This document shows positions 17,080 through 25,987 of a stretch of 35,780 nt of DNA, piece after piece. The notes below the pieces were generated by a model. It made no database searches, was not told the DNA's origin, and worked only from the letters and a program-made list of their open reading frames with translations. Origin of the DNA: an uncultured Granulosicoccaceae bacterium (GTDB taxonomy: Bacteria > Pseudomonadota > Gammaproteobacteria > Granulosicoccales > Granulosicoccaceae); NCBI GenBank assembly GCA_937981955.1, contig CALJNA010000096.1, positions 1 to 35,780 of the forward strand, in the 5' to 3' direction. Numbering within the stretch: position 1 is the stretch's first letter; each line of letters starts with the position of its first letter. The position numbers and the translations under genes are program-made.

Positions 17080-18404
17080 TGAGCATCCAGGGGCGTTTAT
17101 CTGCTGAGCATCAGAAAGATGATGCATCACGCCCTACGTCTGTCTTTAAAAAAGTACACAAACTGATTTCATCACGCTACGCCCTGTCAGTTGGCGCACA
17201 AGCACTCGTCAGCGGGTTTCATTTTGGTTTGAATCTGATCCTGCTACGCACGATCACGCCTTATGACTATGGCGTGTTTGCCTATGCGTTTGTGTTGGCG
17301 TTGTTTGCATCCGCTATTAACAACGCGCTCATTTCAACACCACTTACCGTTTATACGCCGGTAGTCAAAAACGAGGATGAGCGTTCGCAACAGGAGGCCA
17401 TGTTCAGCACGCTGAATTTATTGCTGTTCATTCTGCTTATTGGCATCGGAGTAGTCTATGCAATGGTGTCGGATGTGGCCAGACCAATTTCGCTGTCTGT
17501 CACGCTTTTCGTTGGAGTGTATGCCGCTCGACAATATAGCCGCAGCTTTGGCTATGCACGCTTTAAACCATTAATCACGGCAACCGGTGACATCGCGTAT
17601 GTGGTTGCCGGCATCATATTGATCGCACTCATTCTGATCATCAACAAAGACAATACCGCGGTGAGTCAGGTGCTGCTGGCACTGGCCGGTGCAAACCTTG
17701 TCGCCATGTTCATCGAGCGCTGGAGAATCCATGGGCTTGGCCGTCGCTGGCTTACATTTGCAAACATTAAAAATTACGGCCATGTCTGGTTGCAATCACG
17801 CTGGGCACTTATTGGAGCACTCACCACTTTGTTTCTGGGTCAGGCACATGGCTTGATAATTACCTGGGCTAACGGCCCTGGAACCTTCGCACCGCTTGCG
17901 GCAGGTATGGTGTTGTTCGGCCCGGTCCGAGTCGCACTAATGACGTGGCAGAACATGGTCAAACCGGAGCTCGCGTTGGCTCTATCTGACAATCGTGGCG
18001 AAGCAGTCAAAAAACAAATCCAGAAAACCGCCGTCCTGATGGGGCTGGCTGTTCTTGCCCTGGGCATTTGTTTATGGATCGCCTGGCCACAAGTTCATGC
18101 CTTGCTCTATGCCAATAAATATTCGGACCAGCCGATGGGTTTTATTGTGTGCATGTGGGCCGTCATAACTCTGTTTGCAGCGATTTACAACGCACCAAGT
18201 GCAGCGTTGCAGGCAATGCGCGACTTTCGTGTTCTCGCCATGGCCAGTGTCTATGGTGCAATCATCAGCGGCGTGCTGGTTGCCCTCGCCTTGTACTTTT
18301 TCAATCCCGAAACAACATTATTAGGCATTCTGGCTGCCGAGTGCTTCATGGCTGTCTACCTGACGCGTGTGATGCTAAATCATTTAAAAAAGGATTGGCA
18401 GTGA
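17079..18404 (+). CDS. Polysaccharide flippase, Wzx-like (MOP superfamily)
   Basis: An inner-membrane protein of 441 residues with about 12 hydrophobic segments. It is expected to move the lipid-linked repeat unit across the membrane. The N-terminal region (SVGAQALVSGFHFGLNLILL, then ITPYDYGVFAYAF) is typical of Wzx/polysaccharide-synthesis proteins. Sequence identity in this family is low, so the call rests on topology and operon position. The ATG overlaps the preceding stop (TGATG), and the stop overlaps the next gene's GTG (GTGA). It is thus part of a tightly coupled stretch. Confidence 0.85.
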   Translation: MSIQGRLSAEHQKDDASRPTSVFKKVHKLISSRYALSVGAQALVSGFHFGLNLILLRTITPYDYGVFAYAFVLALFASAINNALISTPLTVYTPVVKNEDERSQQEAMFSTLNLLLFILLIGIGVVYAMVSDVARPISLSVTLFVGVYAARQYSRSFGYARFKPLITATGDIAYVVAGIILIALILIINKDNTAVSQVLLALAGANLVAMFIERWRIHGLGRRWLTFANIKNYGHVWLQSRWALIGALTTLFLGQAHGLIITWANGPGTFAPLAAGMVLFGPVRVALMTWQNMVKPELALALSDNRGEAVKKQIQKTAVLMGLAVLALGICLWIAWPQVHALLYANKYSDQPMGFIVCMWAVITLFAAIYNAPSAALQAMRDFRVLAMASVYGAIISGVLVALALYFFNPETTLLGILAAECFMAVYLTRVMLNHLKKDWQ

Positions 18405-19312
18405 ACACCGTTGTTTGTGTTTGCACGTACAGGAGACCCGATGGACTGCGTGACCTCCTCTACAGTCTGACAAAACTCTCCGGTGCTGCTGGCGTCGAAA
18501 TTGTCGTTGTTGATAACCACGCTGATGGTGAGGGTGCTGCTGTGTGCGACAGCCTACCTGCAGATTATCCGTTTCGCGTATACGCTCAGGTTGAACCACA
18601 AGCCGGCATTTCACCAGCACGCAATGCCGTGGTCAACAAAGCACTCGCACTACAACCGCAATTTCTTGCCTTCCTGGACGATGACGAGAAACCAAGTCAA
18701 AACTGGCTGAGCGAACTGTTGCGTGTTCAGCGTGAAACCGGTGCCGATGTCGTTGGAGGTCCAACACTGTCAGAGTTTCCAGAAGATGCAGACGAGACGC
18801 AGCGAAACAATCCGTATTTCGGTGCAGATCTTGGTATAGAAGATGGCGCTGCATGTCAGCTGCAGGCTGCCGGTAATTTTCTTATCAAAGCCGATGTAAT
18901 CAAATCGATGGCCCCAACCTTTTTTCATCCTGCGTTTGCACAATCCGGTGGCGAAGACCTTGCGTTCTTCACTCAACTGGCAAAGCAAGGCGCGAGCATG
19001 CGCTGGGCAGCCAACGCCATTGTGCACGAAACTGTACCAGCAAATCGGCTGACTCAAAGCTGGATGAAATCACGTGTGGTCAATATTGCAAATTCTCGTG
19101 TCAGAGTCATGCAAATGCTTGAACCAGGCCTTATAGCTGGCTGCATCCGCGCCCTCAAAACCGCTGCTTTGGGAACTGTTGCAGGATTAAGCACCTTATT
19201 GGCATTGCCAATGCCTGGCAGACGCGAGCAGGCGCGTATGTTGCGATGGAAGTTCTGGGGAAAATTGACCGCACATTTGCGTATCGCAACGACCCGCGGA
19301 GAAGGACACTGA
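18401..19312 (+). CDS. Family 2 glycosyltransferase (ExoM-like)
   Basis: A cytoplasmic inverting GT-A transferase. I start it at the GTG at 18401, which has AAGGA seven bases upstream and overlaps the flippase stop as GTGA. The frame is open further upstream, but only inside the flippase gene. The product begins VNTVVCVCTYRRPDGLRDLL, as in ExoM-type enzymes. It has VEIVVVDNHADG, the metal-binding FLDDDEKP near residue 88, and an acceptor region around GGEDLAFFTQL. A hydrophobic segment near the C-terminus (LGTVAGLSTLLALPMP) suggests membrane association. It overlaps the next transferase by one residue boundary (TGATG). The sugar donor is not deducible. Confidence 0.9.
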   Translation: MNTVVCVCTYRRPDGLRDLLYSLTKLSGAAGVEIVVVDNHADGEGAAVCDSLPADYPFRVYAQVEPQAGISPARNAVVNKALALQPQFLAFLDDDEKPSQNWLSELLRVQRETGADVVGGPTLSEFPEDADETQRNNPYFGADLGIEDGAACQLQAAGNFLIKADVIKSMAPTFFHPAFAQSGGEDLAFFTQLAKQGASMRWAANAIVHETVPANRLTQSWMKSRVVNIANSRVRVMQMLEPGLIAGCIRALKTAALGTVAGLSTLLALPMPGRREQARMLRWKFWGKLTAHLRIATTRGEGH

Positions 19313-20259
19313 TGACAACTCAGCCTCGGTATTCGATTGTAATTCCAACTTACAACCGTGCCAGTTCGGTAGAACACACCCTGGCCGGGTGCTTTGCGCA
19401 GTCGTTTAAAAATTTTGAAATTGTTGTTGTGGACGATGGCTCAAGCGACGACACCTTGGCTGTACTTGAAAAAATTGCCGACCCGCGTCTTGTGATTGTT
19501 GCCCAGGAGAACGCCGGGCCTGCAGCTGCACGAAACCACGGTATGCGAAAAGCACGCGGCCAGTACATTGCATTTCTGGATTCTGACGATGTGTGGTATC
19601 CCGATTTTCTAAAGCAGGCAGAAGATGCGTATAGCGAAGACCCGAATCAAGTGCTCTATGGACAAATCATTGTCGATCGCGGCGTTGGTAAATACTGGGT
19701 CAAACCAGACATCGCGATCGAAAAAGACGAATCCATTTACGATTATCTCTATGTCAAAGGTTGCTTTATACAAACAAGCACCATGATCATTCCGTCAGCG
19801 CTAAGTGATACCGTCAGTTGGGACGAAACGGTTACCTTCGGTGATAACGATCAATTTGCAATCGATTGCTGGCAAACCGGCACACCGTTTCGCATGCTTG
19901 AAAAACCAATGACTTTGTACGCCGATGTCATCAGCGCTGATGCACTTTCGCAATTACCTATATTCGACGGCTCATCAGAAAAATACACCAATTTTTTTTC
20001 CTGGATGGAAACGCAGCGCGAGCAAATGAGCGAACAAGCCTGGCACGGCTTCCGCGCACGTTTTGAAAGCGTCGGTCTGGCGCGCTCAGCACCGCTGAAA
20101 AGTTTCAAGTTGCTGCTCGCGGCAAGGAAAGCGCAGGCCATGAGCACCAAAGGCATCGTGCGTCAGCTAGTACAGAATCACGCTCCGCGATTTTATCGCC
20201 GCCTGGTTGATCAGTACGTACGATTTCGTGGCGATCCACTAAGCACCTTCGATTCCTGA
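19312..20259 (+). CDS. Family 2 glycosyltransferase
   Basis: A second GT-A transferase of the operon. The start ATG at 19312 overlaps the previous TGA and has GGAGAAGGA just upstream. A longer frame from 19246 lies inside the previous gene and was not chosen. The product shows YSIVIPTYNRASSVEHTL, FEIVVVDDGSSDDT, NAGPAAARNHGMRKARG and the DXD-type IAFLDSDDVWYPDFL. These fix the nucleotide-sugar site. At 315 residues it is normal for GT2. The C-terminal third is less conserved and probably sets acceptor choice. Its stop overlaps the polymerase ATG (TGATG). Confidence 0.92.
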   Translation: MTTQPRYSIVIPTYNRASSVEHTLAGCFAQSFKNFEIVVVDDGSSDDTLAVLEKIADPRLVIVAQENAGPAAARNHGMRKARGQYIAFLDSDDVWYPDFLKQAEDAYSEDPNQVLYGQIIVDRGVGKYWVKPDIAIEKDESIYDYLYVKGCFIQTSTMIIPSALSDTVSWDETVTFGDNDQFAIDCWQTGTPFRMLEKPMTLYADVISADALSQLPIFDGSSEKYTNFFSWMETQREQMSEQAWHGFRARFESVGLARSAPLKSFKLLLAARKAQAMSTKGIVRQLVQNHAPRFYRRLVDQYVRFRGDPLSTFDS

Positions 20260-21764
20260 TGTCACTGGCCACGATACACGGAGCGTTTAAAGTGTCGCTG
20301 ATGGCGATGCTTGTGCTGGTATTGACGCTTGTTCAAGGCACCAGTACGTCGCTGACTCTGGTATACCAACTCTCACCATCACTGGAACCCGTGATCAGTG
20401 CCTTGTGGGGTATGACTTATCTTATGGCGTTGGTTGGGCTGGTTACCAGCTTCGGCATCAACTGGTTAACTTGGCTGGTGCGCTATCGATTGCTACTTTG
20501 TTTATTGCTGATCGGGACCGCCTTTTCTGCAATGTGGTCCATCGACGCCGCTTTGACGATGGAAAGAACGGTGCATTTGATCGGCAGCACTTTAATCGCT
20601 TTCTATATCGGTTTCACCATTCCGCTAACCCGCATTCTGTCGATAAGCGCTATCGTGCTCGGGTCATTGATGTTCGCAAGCGTTATTGTTGCGTTTGCCG
20701 TTCCTACCATTGGTATTGAAAACTACGAAGGTCGCGATGTCTGGCGCGGCATTATGACGTCGAAAAATACACTCGGCTTCTGGTCTGCGATAACCGTACT
20801 GGTATGCGCCGTTGTCATGGGGAACGTGGCAACACTAGGTAAAAAACTATTTTGTTTACTCGGCATGGCTTTCGGCATGCTTGCACTGGTTTTTAGTGTA
20901 TCGGCTACTTCACTGCTGGCACTGGTCGTCAGTGCACTGGTCATGACTTATCTGTACATTGCATTTCGATTTGATCTGGGTCTGATTTCTACACTTGTAT
21001 TAGGTGTGCTTTGCGCGGTATTGGTTGCCTTCGCATTTTACAATATTGATACCGCAGAATTGATTGGACGCTCAGGTGATTTAACAGGTCGAGGAGAGGT
21101 GTGGGAACAAACCTGGAAGCTGATATTGAAGCAGCCTTTAACAGGTTATGGCTACGGGACAATCTGGTATCCAACCGACAACTCACTGTGGATACAAAAA
21201 TCATTGACTGATTTTTCATGGAAGGTTTTTCATGCGCATAACGGTCTGCTGCAACTGGCTTCTGAAATCGGCATACCGTTAACAGCTCTGGCCGTATTGA
21301 TGATCATCCAGCAGCTCATCGAGATTATCTACTGTCAATATCAGCGGCAGCAGGCCGGAGTACTTTTTGTGCTTGGATTCACGGTGGCTCTGTTAATCAG
21401 TAACTATTCCGAAGCTCGGCTGGTGGTTAACCGCGAGCTGTACTGGATATTCTTCGTAGCGCTGCCGATAAGCATGCTGCAGCAAGTTACGGTAAAAGCT
21501 ACCGGAGCGATGTTTTATCCGATGCCAGCAACTCTGCATAAAAGAACCAGGGAAAAGCAGGCAACCAATGCAGCCGATCGACAACATCGAAAGGAATTAA
21601 AAAATCGCTTACGCAGCCGTTACGATGCACAAACAGACACAGGCGGCGGGCGCGTAATCGAAGGTGAGAAAGCGGTTGTCAGCAACAAAGATGTGGTTGC
21701 ACTTCCAGTAAAAAAAAGCGCAAAAAACAGACCGATCAAACGTCAGAAAAAAACCGGATCCTAG
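20259..21764 (+). CDS. O-antigen ligase/polymerase family protein (Wzy-like)
   Basis: An inner-membrane protein with about ten to twelve helices, expected to polymerise the lipid-linked repeat units in the periplasm. The family motif lies in the large periplasmic loop: GRGEVWEQTW, then GYGYGTIW, then FHAHNGLLQLASEIGIP (about residues 324-340), with the conserved His of Wzy/WaaL enzymes. Position after flippase and transferases favours polymerase over ligase. An oddity is the C-terminal tail of about 85 residues after the last helix. It is strongly basic (for example KSAKNRPIKRQKK) and presumably cytoplasmic. Ten bases separate its stop from galE. Confidence 0.88.
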   Translation: MSLATIHGAFKVSLMAMLVLVLTLVQGTSTSLTLVYQLSPSLEPVISALWGMTYLMALVGLVTSFGINWLTWLVRYRLLLCLLLIGTAFSAMWSIDAALTMERTVHLIGSTLIAFYIGFTIPLTRILSISAIVLGSLMFASVIVAFAVPTIGIENYEGRDVWRGIMTSKNTLGFWSAITVLVCAVVMGNVATLGKKLFCLLGMAFGMLALVFSVSATSLLALVVSALVMTYLYIAFRFDLGLISTLVLGVLCAVLVAFAFYNIDTAELIGRSGDLTGRGEVWEQTWKLILKQPLTGYGYGTIWYPTDNSLWIQKSLTDFSWKVFHAHNGLLQLASEIGIPLTALAVLMIIQQLIEIIYCQYQRQQAGVLFVLGFTVALLISNYSEARLVVNRELYWIFFVALPISMLQQVTVKATGAMFYPMPATLHKRTREKQATNAADRQHRKELKNRLRSRYDAQTDTGGGRVIEGEKAVVSNKDVVALPVKKSAKNRPIKRQKKTGS

Positions 21765-21774
21765 GAATTTCATT

Positions 21775-22791
21775 GTGAGTAAAACCATTGTTGTCACCGG
21801 CGGCGCCGGCTATATAGGCTCTCATATGGCACGGTTGTTATCTGCCGATGGCCATAAAGTCATTGTGTTCGACAACCTCGGTCGAGGCAATGCAGATGCT
21901 GCTCTCGATGCAGAGCTGGTTGTCGGAGATATCAGCAATACCGAGCAACTTGCACCGGTATTTCAGAACAACAAGGTCGATGCGGTTATGCATTTTGCCG
22001 CCTTTGCCTATGTGGGCGAGTCGGTGCACGAACCGGATATCTACTACCGCAACAACGTCAGTGGCACGCTAAACCTGATTGATACCATGCGAAGCTTTAA
22101 TGTTAATCGATTGGTTTTCTCTTCAACGTGTGCAACTTACGGCGTCCCCGAAAGCCTTCCAATTACTGAGGCAACAGCACAAAACCCTATCAATCCGTAT
22201 GGCCAGTCAAAATTGATGGTTGAACAGATACTCAAAGACTACGGATACGCTTACAACTTCCGCAGCATTGCCCTGCGCTACTTCAATGCAGCCGGTTGTG
22301 CAGAAGACGGTTCCCTGGGTGAACGACATGATCCTGAAACACATCTGTTACCGCTAATACTGTTCGAGGCACTGCGCGTTCAGGCTGGTGGCGATCCAAA
22401 AGACACAGCCCTTCGGGTTTTCGGAAGTGACTTCGACACACGCGATGGCACATGCGTCCGCGACTATATACATGTTAACGATTTGTGTTCTGCTCACACA
22501 GCAGCATTCAATCGTATGCTGGATACACCAGAGCTTGGTGCAGAGCAATTTAATCTCGGTGTAAACAAAGGCTATACCGTTTTAGAGGTTATTGAAGCTT
22601 GCAGAAAAATTACCGGAGTCGACATTCAGTATCATCTTGTCGATCGTCGTGACGGAGATCCACCGGAGTTGGTTGCAGATGCATCGGCTGCCATGGAGAC
22701 ATTGAAATGGAAGCCCGCATTTGCCGACATTGAACATAGCCTGCAGCACGCCTGGGATTGGTTTTCCAAGCATCCTCCGGCCAAACTGTAA
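21775..22791 (+). CDS. galE: UDP-glucose 4-epimerase
   Basis: GalE interconverts UDP-glucose and UDP-galactose with bound NAD+. The 338-residue protein has VVTGGAGYIGSHMARLL (NAD site), AVMHFAAFAYVGESV, the catalytic Ser/Thr region SSTCATYGVPES, the catalytic Tyr-Lys pair in NPYGQSKLMVEQ, and RYFNAAGC and GTCVRDYIHVNDL. All the expected catalytic residues are present. The start is GTG at 21775 with AGGA eight bases upstream. Its place in the operon suggests that the exopolysaccharide contains galactose or a galactose-derived sugar. It may also serve lipopolysaccharide synthesis. Confidence 0.95.
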   Translation: MSKTIVVTGGAGYIGSHMARLLSADGHKVIVFDNLGRGNADAALDAELVVGDISNTEQLAPVFQNNKVDAVMHFAAFAYVGESVHEPDIYYRNNVSGTLNLIDTMRSFNVNRLVFSSTCATYGVPESLPITEATAQNPINPYGQSKLMVEQILKDYGYAYNFRSIALRYFNAAGCAEDGSLGERHDPETHLLPLILFEALRVQAGGDPKDTALRVFGSDFDTRDGTCVRDYIHVNDLCSAHTAAFNRMLDTPELGAEQFNLGVNKGYTVLEVIEACRKITGVDIQYHLVDRRDGDPPELVADASAAMETLKWKPAFADIEHSLQHAWDWFSKHPPAKL

Positions 22792-22838
22792 AGCTGGTAA
22801 TGACGGTTGCTGCGTATCCGGCCCCGAGATAGTTCACA

Positions 22839-23705
22839 ATGCGTACTATGAAACGAACCGTTTATATTGCAGCCCCGATCGGGGCACTGGCTCTTGCCTT
22901 TTTCCAGGTACAGGCACAATCAAAATCACCTGCCGAACTAGACGATAGTTGCTGGGTTGAAACGTTCAGTGATGAATTCGATTCCATCGATTTCTGGGAT
23001 GCGCAAACACAAACCGGTCAATGGAGAACCAGGTACATCTGGGATCGGAACATTATCATCAACAACGAGTTGCAATACTACATAGACCCTGTTGAGCACG
23101 GTGTATCACCGTTCAGCACTGATAACGGCATTTTGAATATAACTGCCGATAGAACACCACAAGAGCTGATCGGAAAAGTCGAAGGCCAGGAATATGTATC
23201 CGGTGTCTTGACCTCAGAAAACGGCTTTGCACAAAAATACGGTCGATTTGAAGCAAGCGCTAAAGTACCCGGTGGTAAGGGCCTTTGGTCGGCGTTTTGG
23301 TTACTACCCAGCTTTGATCAGTGGCCAGAGGGTGTGGCAGTGTTGCCTGAAATTGATGTCATGGAAAATCTTGGCAATGAAAACCGAACTTATCACACCA
23401 CCTTGCATACAAATCAAAACGGCAAGTTGGAGTCTCACCCTTATGATCATACGTTTAAAACCGATTTAACCAAAGATTTCCACTTATATAGCGTGGTATG
23501 GACACCGGAGAAAGTGGACTGGTACTTCGATAAAAAATGGGTTGCATCCCACCCGACACCACAAGACTTCACTCGGCCAGTACATTTCCTACTGAACCTT
23601 GCAGTTGGCGGAAGCTGGACCGGAAATCCTGATCGGCGAACAAAGTTTCCTGCAACTTATAGTATTGATTACGTCAAAGCGTTCAAAGATAGCGGGAAGT
23701 GCTAA
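22839..23705 (+). CDS. Secreted glycoside hydrolase family 16 (endo-beta-glucanase/galactanase-like)
   Basis: An exported endo-glycanase of 288 residues. A signal peptide (MKRTVYIAAPIGALALAFFQ, with AQA-type cleavage) precedes a GH16 domain. The active site LPEIDVMENLG carries the nucleophile and acid/base Glu in the EIDxxE arrangement. Upstream are GRFEASAKVPGGKGLWSAFW and WPEGV; downstream are YHTTLHTNQNG, FHLYSVVWTPEKVDWYFD and HFLLNLAVGGSWTGNP. These are typical of laminarinases and related enzymes. ATG 22839 or ATG 22848 could be the start. As last gene of the polysaccharide locus, it probably trims or releases the locus's own polymer, like ExoK/ExsH. Degrading algal laminarin is the alternative. 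Confidence 0.92.
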   Translation: MRTMKRTVYIAAPIGALALAFFQVQAQSKSPAELDDSCWVETFSDEFDSIDFWDAQTQTGQWRTRYIWDRNIIINNELQYYIDPVEHGVSPFSTDNGILNITADRTPQELIGKVEGQEYVSGVLTSENGFAQKYGRFEASAKVPGGKGLWSAFWLLPSFDQWPEGVAVLPEIDVMENLGNENRTYHTTLHTNQNGKLESHPYDHTFKTDLTKDFHLYSVVWTPEKVDWYFDKKWVASHPTPQDFTRPVHFLLNLAVGGSWTGNPDRRTKFPATYSIDYVKAFKDSGKC

Positions 23706-23782
23706 TCAGTAGTAATACCTGATGTAAGCCAAGCGAACGGTTGCGATTAAGTAACCGCCTTACTCCGATAGAAAAGATAAAT

Positions 23783-23813
23783 ATCTGCCGGAACAAAGTT
23801 TGCTCCGACAGAT
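23783..23813. terminator. Hairpin between the convergent GH16 and glpV genes
   Basis: ATCTG (23783-23787) pairs with CAGAT (23809-23813), and inside it CGGA with TCCG and CAAA with TTTG, with two mismatches. It lies between two convergent stop codons, 15 bases from the glpV stop. The flanks are A/T-rich but lack a long T run. It is a possible bidirectional terminator. Confidence 0.4.
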
Positions 23814-23828
23814 ACCGTTTCTAGGCGC

Positions 23829-25562
23829 TTACTGAGCCCACTGCTTGATCAGTTCATCATAAGCAATGGTTTTTCCCTGCGGCTTTTCATTATCTAGCTT
23901 GGCTTTAGCACCACCTTTACCGAGCCATTCAGATGCATCTTTCGGCTCGTTCAAGCGCGGTCCACAACCACCATAAACATTTGCACCTTCGTCAGCCGCT
24001 TGCATGCGCGACATAACCAGGTCCATTTCTTCAGCCAGTCGATCCATCGCCTGTTGCGGTGTGAACGCACCTGAATTTACATCACCAATCTGCTGCCACC
24101 AGATTTGGGCAAGCTTTGGATAATCCGGTACGTTGATACCTGTTGGTGACCATCGAACTCGGTCAGGCGATCGATAGAATTCAACCAGCCCACCAAGCTT
24201 CGGTGCGCGTTCGGTAAACGATTCGTGTCGAACAGAAGAATCGCGAATGAACGTCAACCCGACCTGACTCTTTTTAACGTCAACGGTTTTTGATACTGCA
24301 AACTGAGCATAAAGCCACGCAGCTTTCGCTCTGTCCATCGGCGTTGATTTCAGAATAGTCCAGGAACCTACGTCCTGATAACCGACCTTCTGACCCTCTT
24401 CCCAATACGGTCCATGCGGAGATGGAGCCATACGCCACAGCGGAGTACCTTCATCATCAACCGTATTATTGCCGGCAGACTTTGGTGCAACCATATCTGC
24501 GGTAAACGCGGTGTACCAGAAGATCTGCTGAGCAACATTACCCTGACTCAGTGCTGGCAACGACTGATAGAAATCGTAACTGGCAGCGCCTGGAGGTGCG
24601 TAGGCCCGCAGCCACTCATCCCATTTACGAATCGCATATACCGCAGCAGGGCCGTTTGTACCACCGCCACGACTTACAGATGCACCAACCGGATTACACG
24701 AACCGGCTTCCATACGAATACCCCACTCATCGATGGGAATACCGTTCGGCTCACCGGGACTACCTGCACCAGCCATCGACAACCAGGCATCGGTCATACG
24801 CCAGCCAAGATCAGGTGCACGCTTTCCATAATCCATATGGCCATAGATTTCTACACCATCGACTTCTTTTACATCGTTAGAAAAGAATTCTGCGATATCT
24901 TCATAGGCCGACCAGTTAACCGGTACACCCAGATCGTAGCCATACTTTTCTTTAAACGCTGCTTGTAAGTCTTCCCGATCAAACCAGTCTTTGCGGAACC
25001 AGTACAGATTCGCGAATTGCTGATCAGGAAGCTGATACAGATCGCCATCAGGTCCGGTGGTGAACTGTGTGCCCATGAAATCGTCAAGATCGAGCGTCGG
25101 CAAAGTTACATCCGCACCATCACCTGCCATGAAATCTGTCAGATTCACGGCAAGTTGCAGGCGTGAGTGTGTACCGATTAAATCTGAATCGTTTACATAG
25201 GCGTCGTACAGGTTACGGCCGGTTTGCATTTGGGTTTGTACCGCCTGAACGACTTCACCCTCACCGAGTATTTGATGATTTACTTTAATGCCAGTAATTT
25301 CTTCAAATGCTTTGGTTAACACTTCCGATTCATACGAATGTGTTGGTATGCCTTCTGAAAGTACGTTTACCTCCATGCCTTTAAATGGTTCAGCAGCCTT
25401 AATAAACCATTCCATTTCTGCCATTTGCTCATCTTTACTGATGGCAGAGGGTTGGAATTCGTCGTTGACCCACTTTTCGGCAGCTGCCATATCCGCAAGA
25501 ACAGGCCCTGTCGAAACAGTGAAGGCAGCTGCCACAAAGGCTGCTACAAATTGTTGTTTCAT
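23829..25562 (-). CDS. glpV: ABC transporter substrate-binding protein, glycerol type (GlpV-like)
   Basis: The periplasmic binding protein of the glycerol-type ABC importer. The 577 residues start with a signal peptide (MKQQFVAAFVAAAFTVSTGP, cleavage after VLA). The mature part has the family opening AEKWVNDEFQPSAISKDEQM and VNVLSEGIPTHSYESEVL, with a type-1/MalE-like fold. It is longer than most sugar-binding proteins, as is usual for GlpV. It ends with GGCGPRLNEPKDASEWLGKG, typical of this group. A strong GGAGGG lies upstream of the ATG. The gene is last in its operon, after a 124-base gap with a hairpin. Glycerol as substrate is inferred from family and gene order (glpSTPQUV). Confidence 0.88.
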   Translation of the reverse strand: MKQQFVAAFVAAAFTVSTGPVLADMAAAEKWVNDEFQPSAISKDEQMAEMEWFIKAAEPFKGMEVNVLSEGIPTHSYESEVLTKAFEEITGIKVNHQILGEGEVVQAVQTQMQTGRNLYDAYVNDSDLIGTHSRLQLAVNLTDFMAGDGADVTLPTLDLDDFMGTQFTTGPDGDLYQLPDQQFANLYWFRKDWFDREDLQAAFKEKYGYDLGVPVNWSAYEDIAEFFSNDVKEVDGVEIYGHMDYGKRAPDLGWRMTDAWLSMAGAGSPGEPNGIPIDEWGIRMEAGSCNPVGASVSRGGGTNGPAAVYAIRKWDEWLRAYAPPGAASYDFYQSLPALSQGNVAQQIFWYTAFTADMVAPKSAGNNTVDDEGTPLWRMAPSPHGPYWEEGQKVGYQDVGSWTILKSTPMDRAKAAWLYAQFAVSKTVDVKKSQVGLTFIRDSSVRHESFTERAPKLGGLVEFYRSPDRVRWSPTGINVPDYPKLAQIWWQQIGDVNSGAFTPQQAMDRLAEEMDLVMSRMQAADEGANVYGGCGPRLNEPKDASEWLGKGGAKAKLDNEKPQGKTIAYDELIKQWAQ

Positions 25563-25656
25563 TTTGGTTTACCCTCCGATTATAAAGTTATGCTTGTATT
25601 AAATTACCGAGAAACCACGACTACATTAGCCAAGCACCAATGCACTCGCTTTGAAC

Positions 25657-25676
25657 GTCGGCCAAAACTGGCTGAC
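25657..25676 (-). promoter_or_regulatory. Intergenic hairpin between glpU and glpV
   Basis: On the minus strand GTCAGCCA pairs with TGGCCGAC around a GTTT loop, with one internal mismatch. No T run follows, so it is not a simple terminator. Hairpins next to binding-protein genes often protect or process mRNA to raise binding-protein output. That role is inferred only from position. Confidence 0.4.
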
Positions 25677-25686
25677 GCCATACCAC

Positions 25687-25971
25687 CTACACCCAGCGAA
25701 AAACGGCGAGTGCAAAAAACGCTGCTACGACAGAGCCCCACCACAAGGGCAAATCTGTCAATCCAAGCCAGGCCACATGTATATAAGCGCTGCCAAGCAA
25801 GGAAATAAACAATCGATCTCCACGGGTTGTATCCAATCCGAGAACACCAACTCGCGGACTGCCGCCTGGCTTTGCCAGTTCCCATACATACATGGTAATA
25901 AGGCATACCGCGATAAAAATAAAAAACACACCTGTTGGCCAGGTCCACGCCATCCATGCAAGTGGTTTCAT
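25687..25971 (-). CDS. glpU: Small membrane protein of the glycerol transporter (DUF2160, GlpU-like)
   Basis: A 94-residue protein that matches DUF2160. It opens MKPLAWMAWTWPTGVFFIFI, continues TMYVWELAKPG and has the conserved block TTRGDRLFISLLGSAYIHVA followed by WLGLTDLPLWW. About three hydrophobic segments make it an inner-membrane protein. I chose the ATG at 25971 because GGAAGGGGG lies just upstream and homologues begin here. A longer frame to 26052 runs into the permease gene. The gene always travels with glpPQ/glpV in this transporter type, but its role (assembly, stability or regulation) is not established to my knowledge. Confidence 0.88.
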   Translation of the reverse strand: MKPLAWMAWTWPTGVFFIFIAVCLITMYVWELAKPGGSPRVGVLGLDTTRGDRLFISLLGSAYIHVAWLGLTDLPLWWGSVVAAFFALAVFRWV

Positions 25972-25987
25972 AAGAATCCCCCTTCCA

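Noticed and set aside
16495..17130. 211-codon minus-strand frame
   Set aside because: Opposite the WecG/TagA gene, which carries clear family motifs; no ribosome site or known domain.
18149..18400. N-terminal extension of the first GT2 frame
   Set aside because: This part lies inside the flippase gene in another phase; the GTG at 18401 with AAGGA and the VCVCTYRRP start decide the real beginning.
25540..25562. TATAAT upstream of glpV as a separate promoter
   Set aside because: A TATAAT occurs just before the Shine-Dalgarno, but a transcript from it would start inside the ribosome site and no -35 box lies at the right distance.
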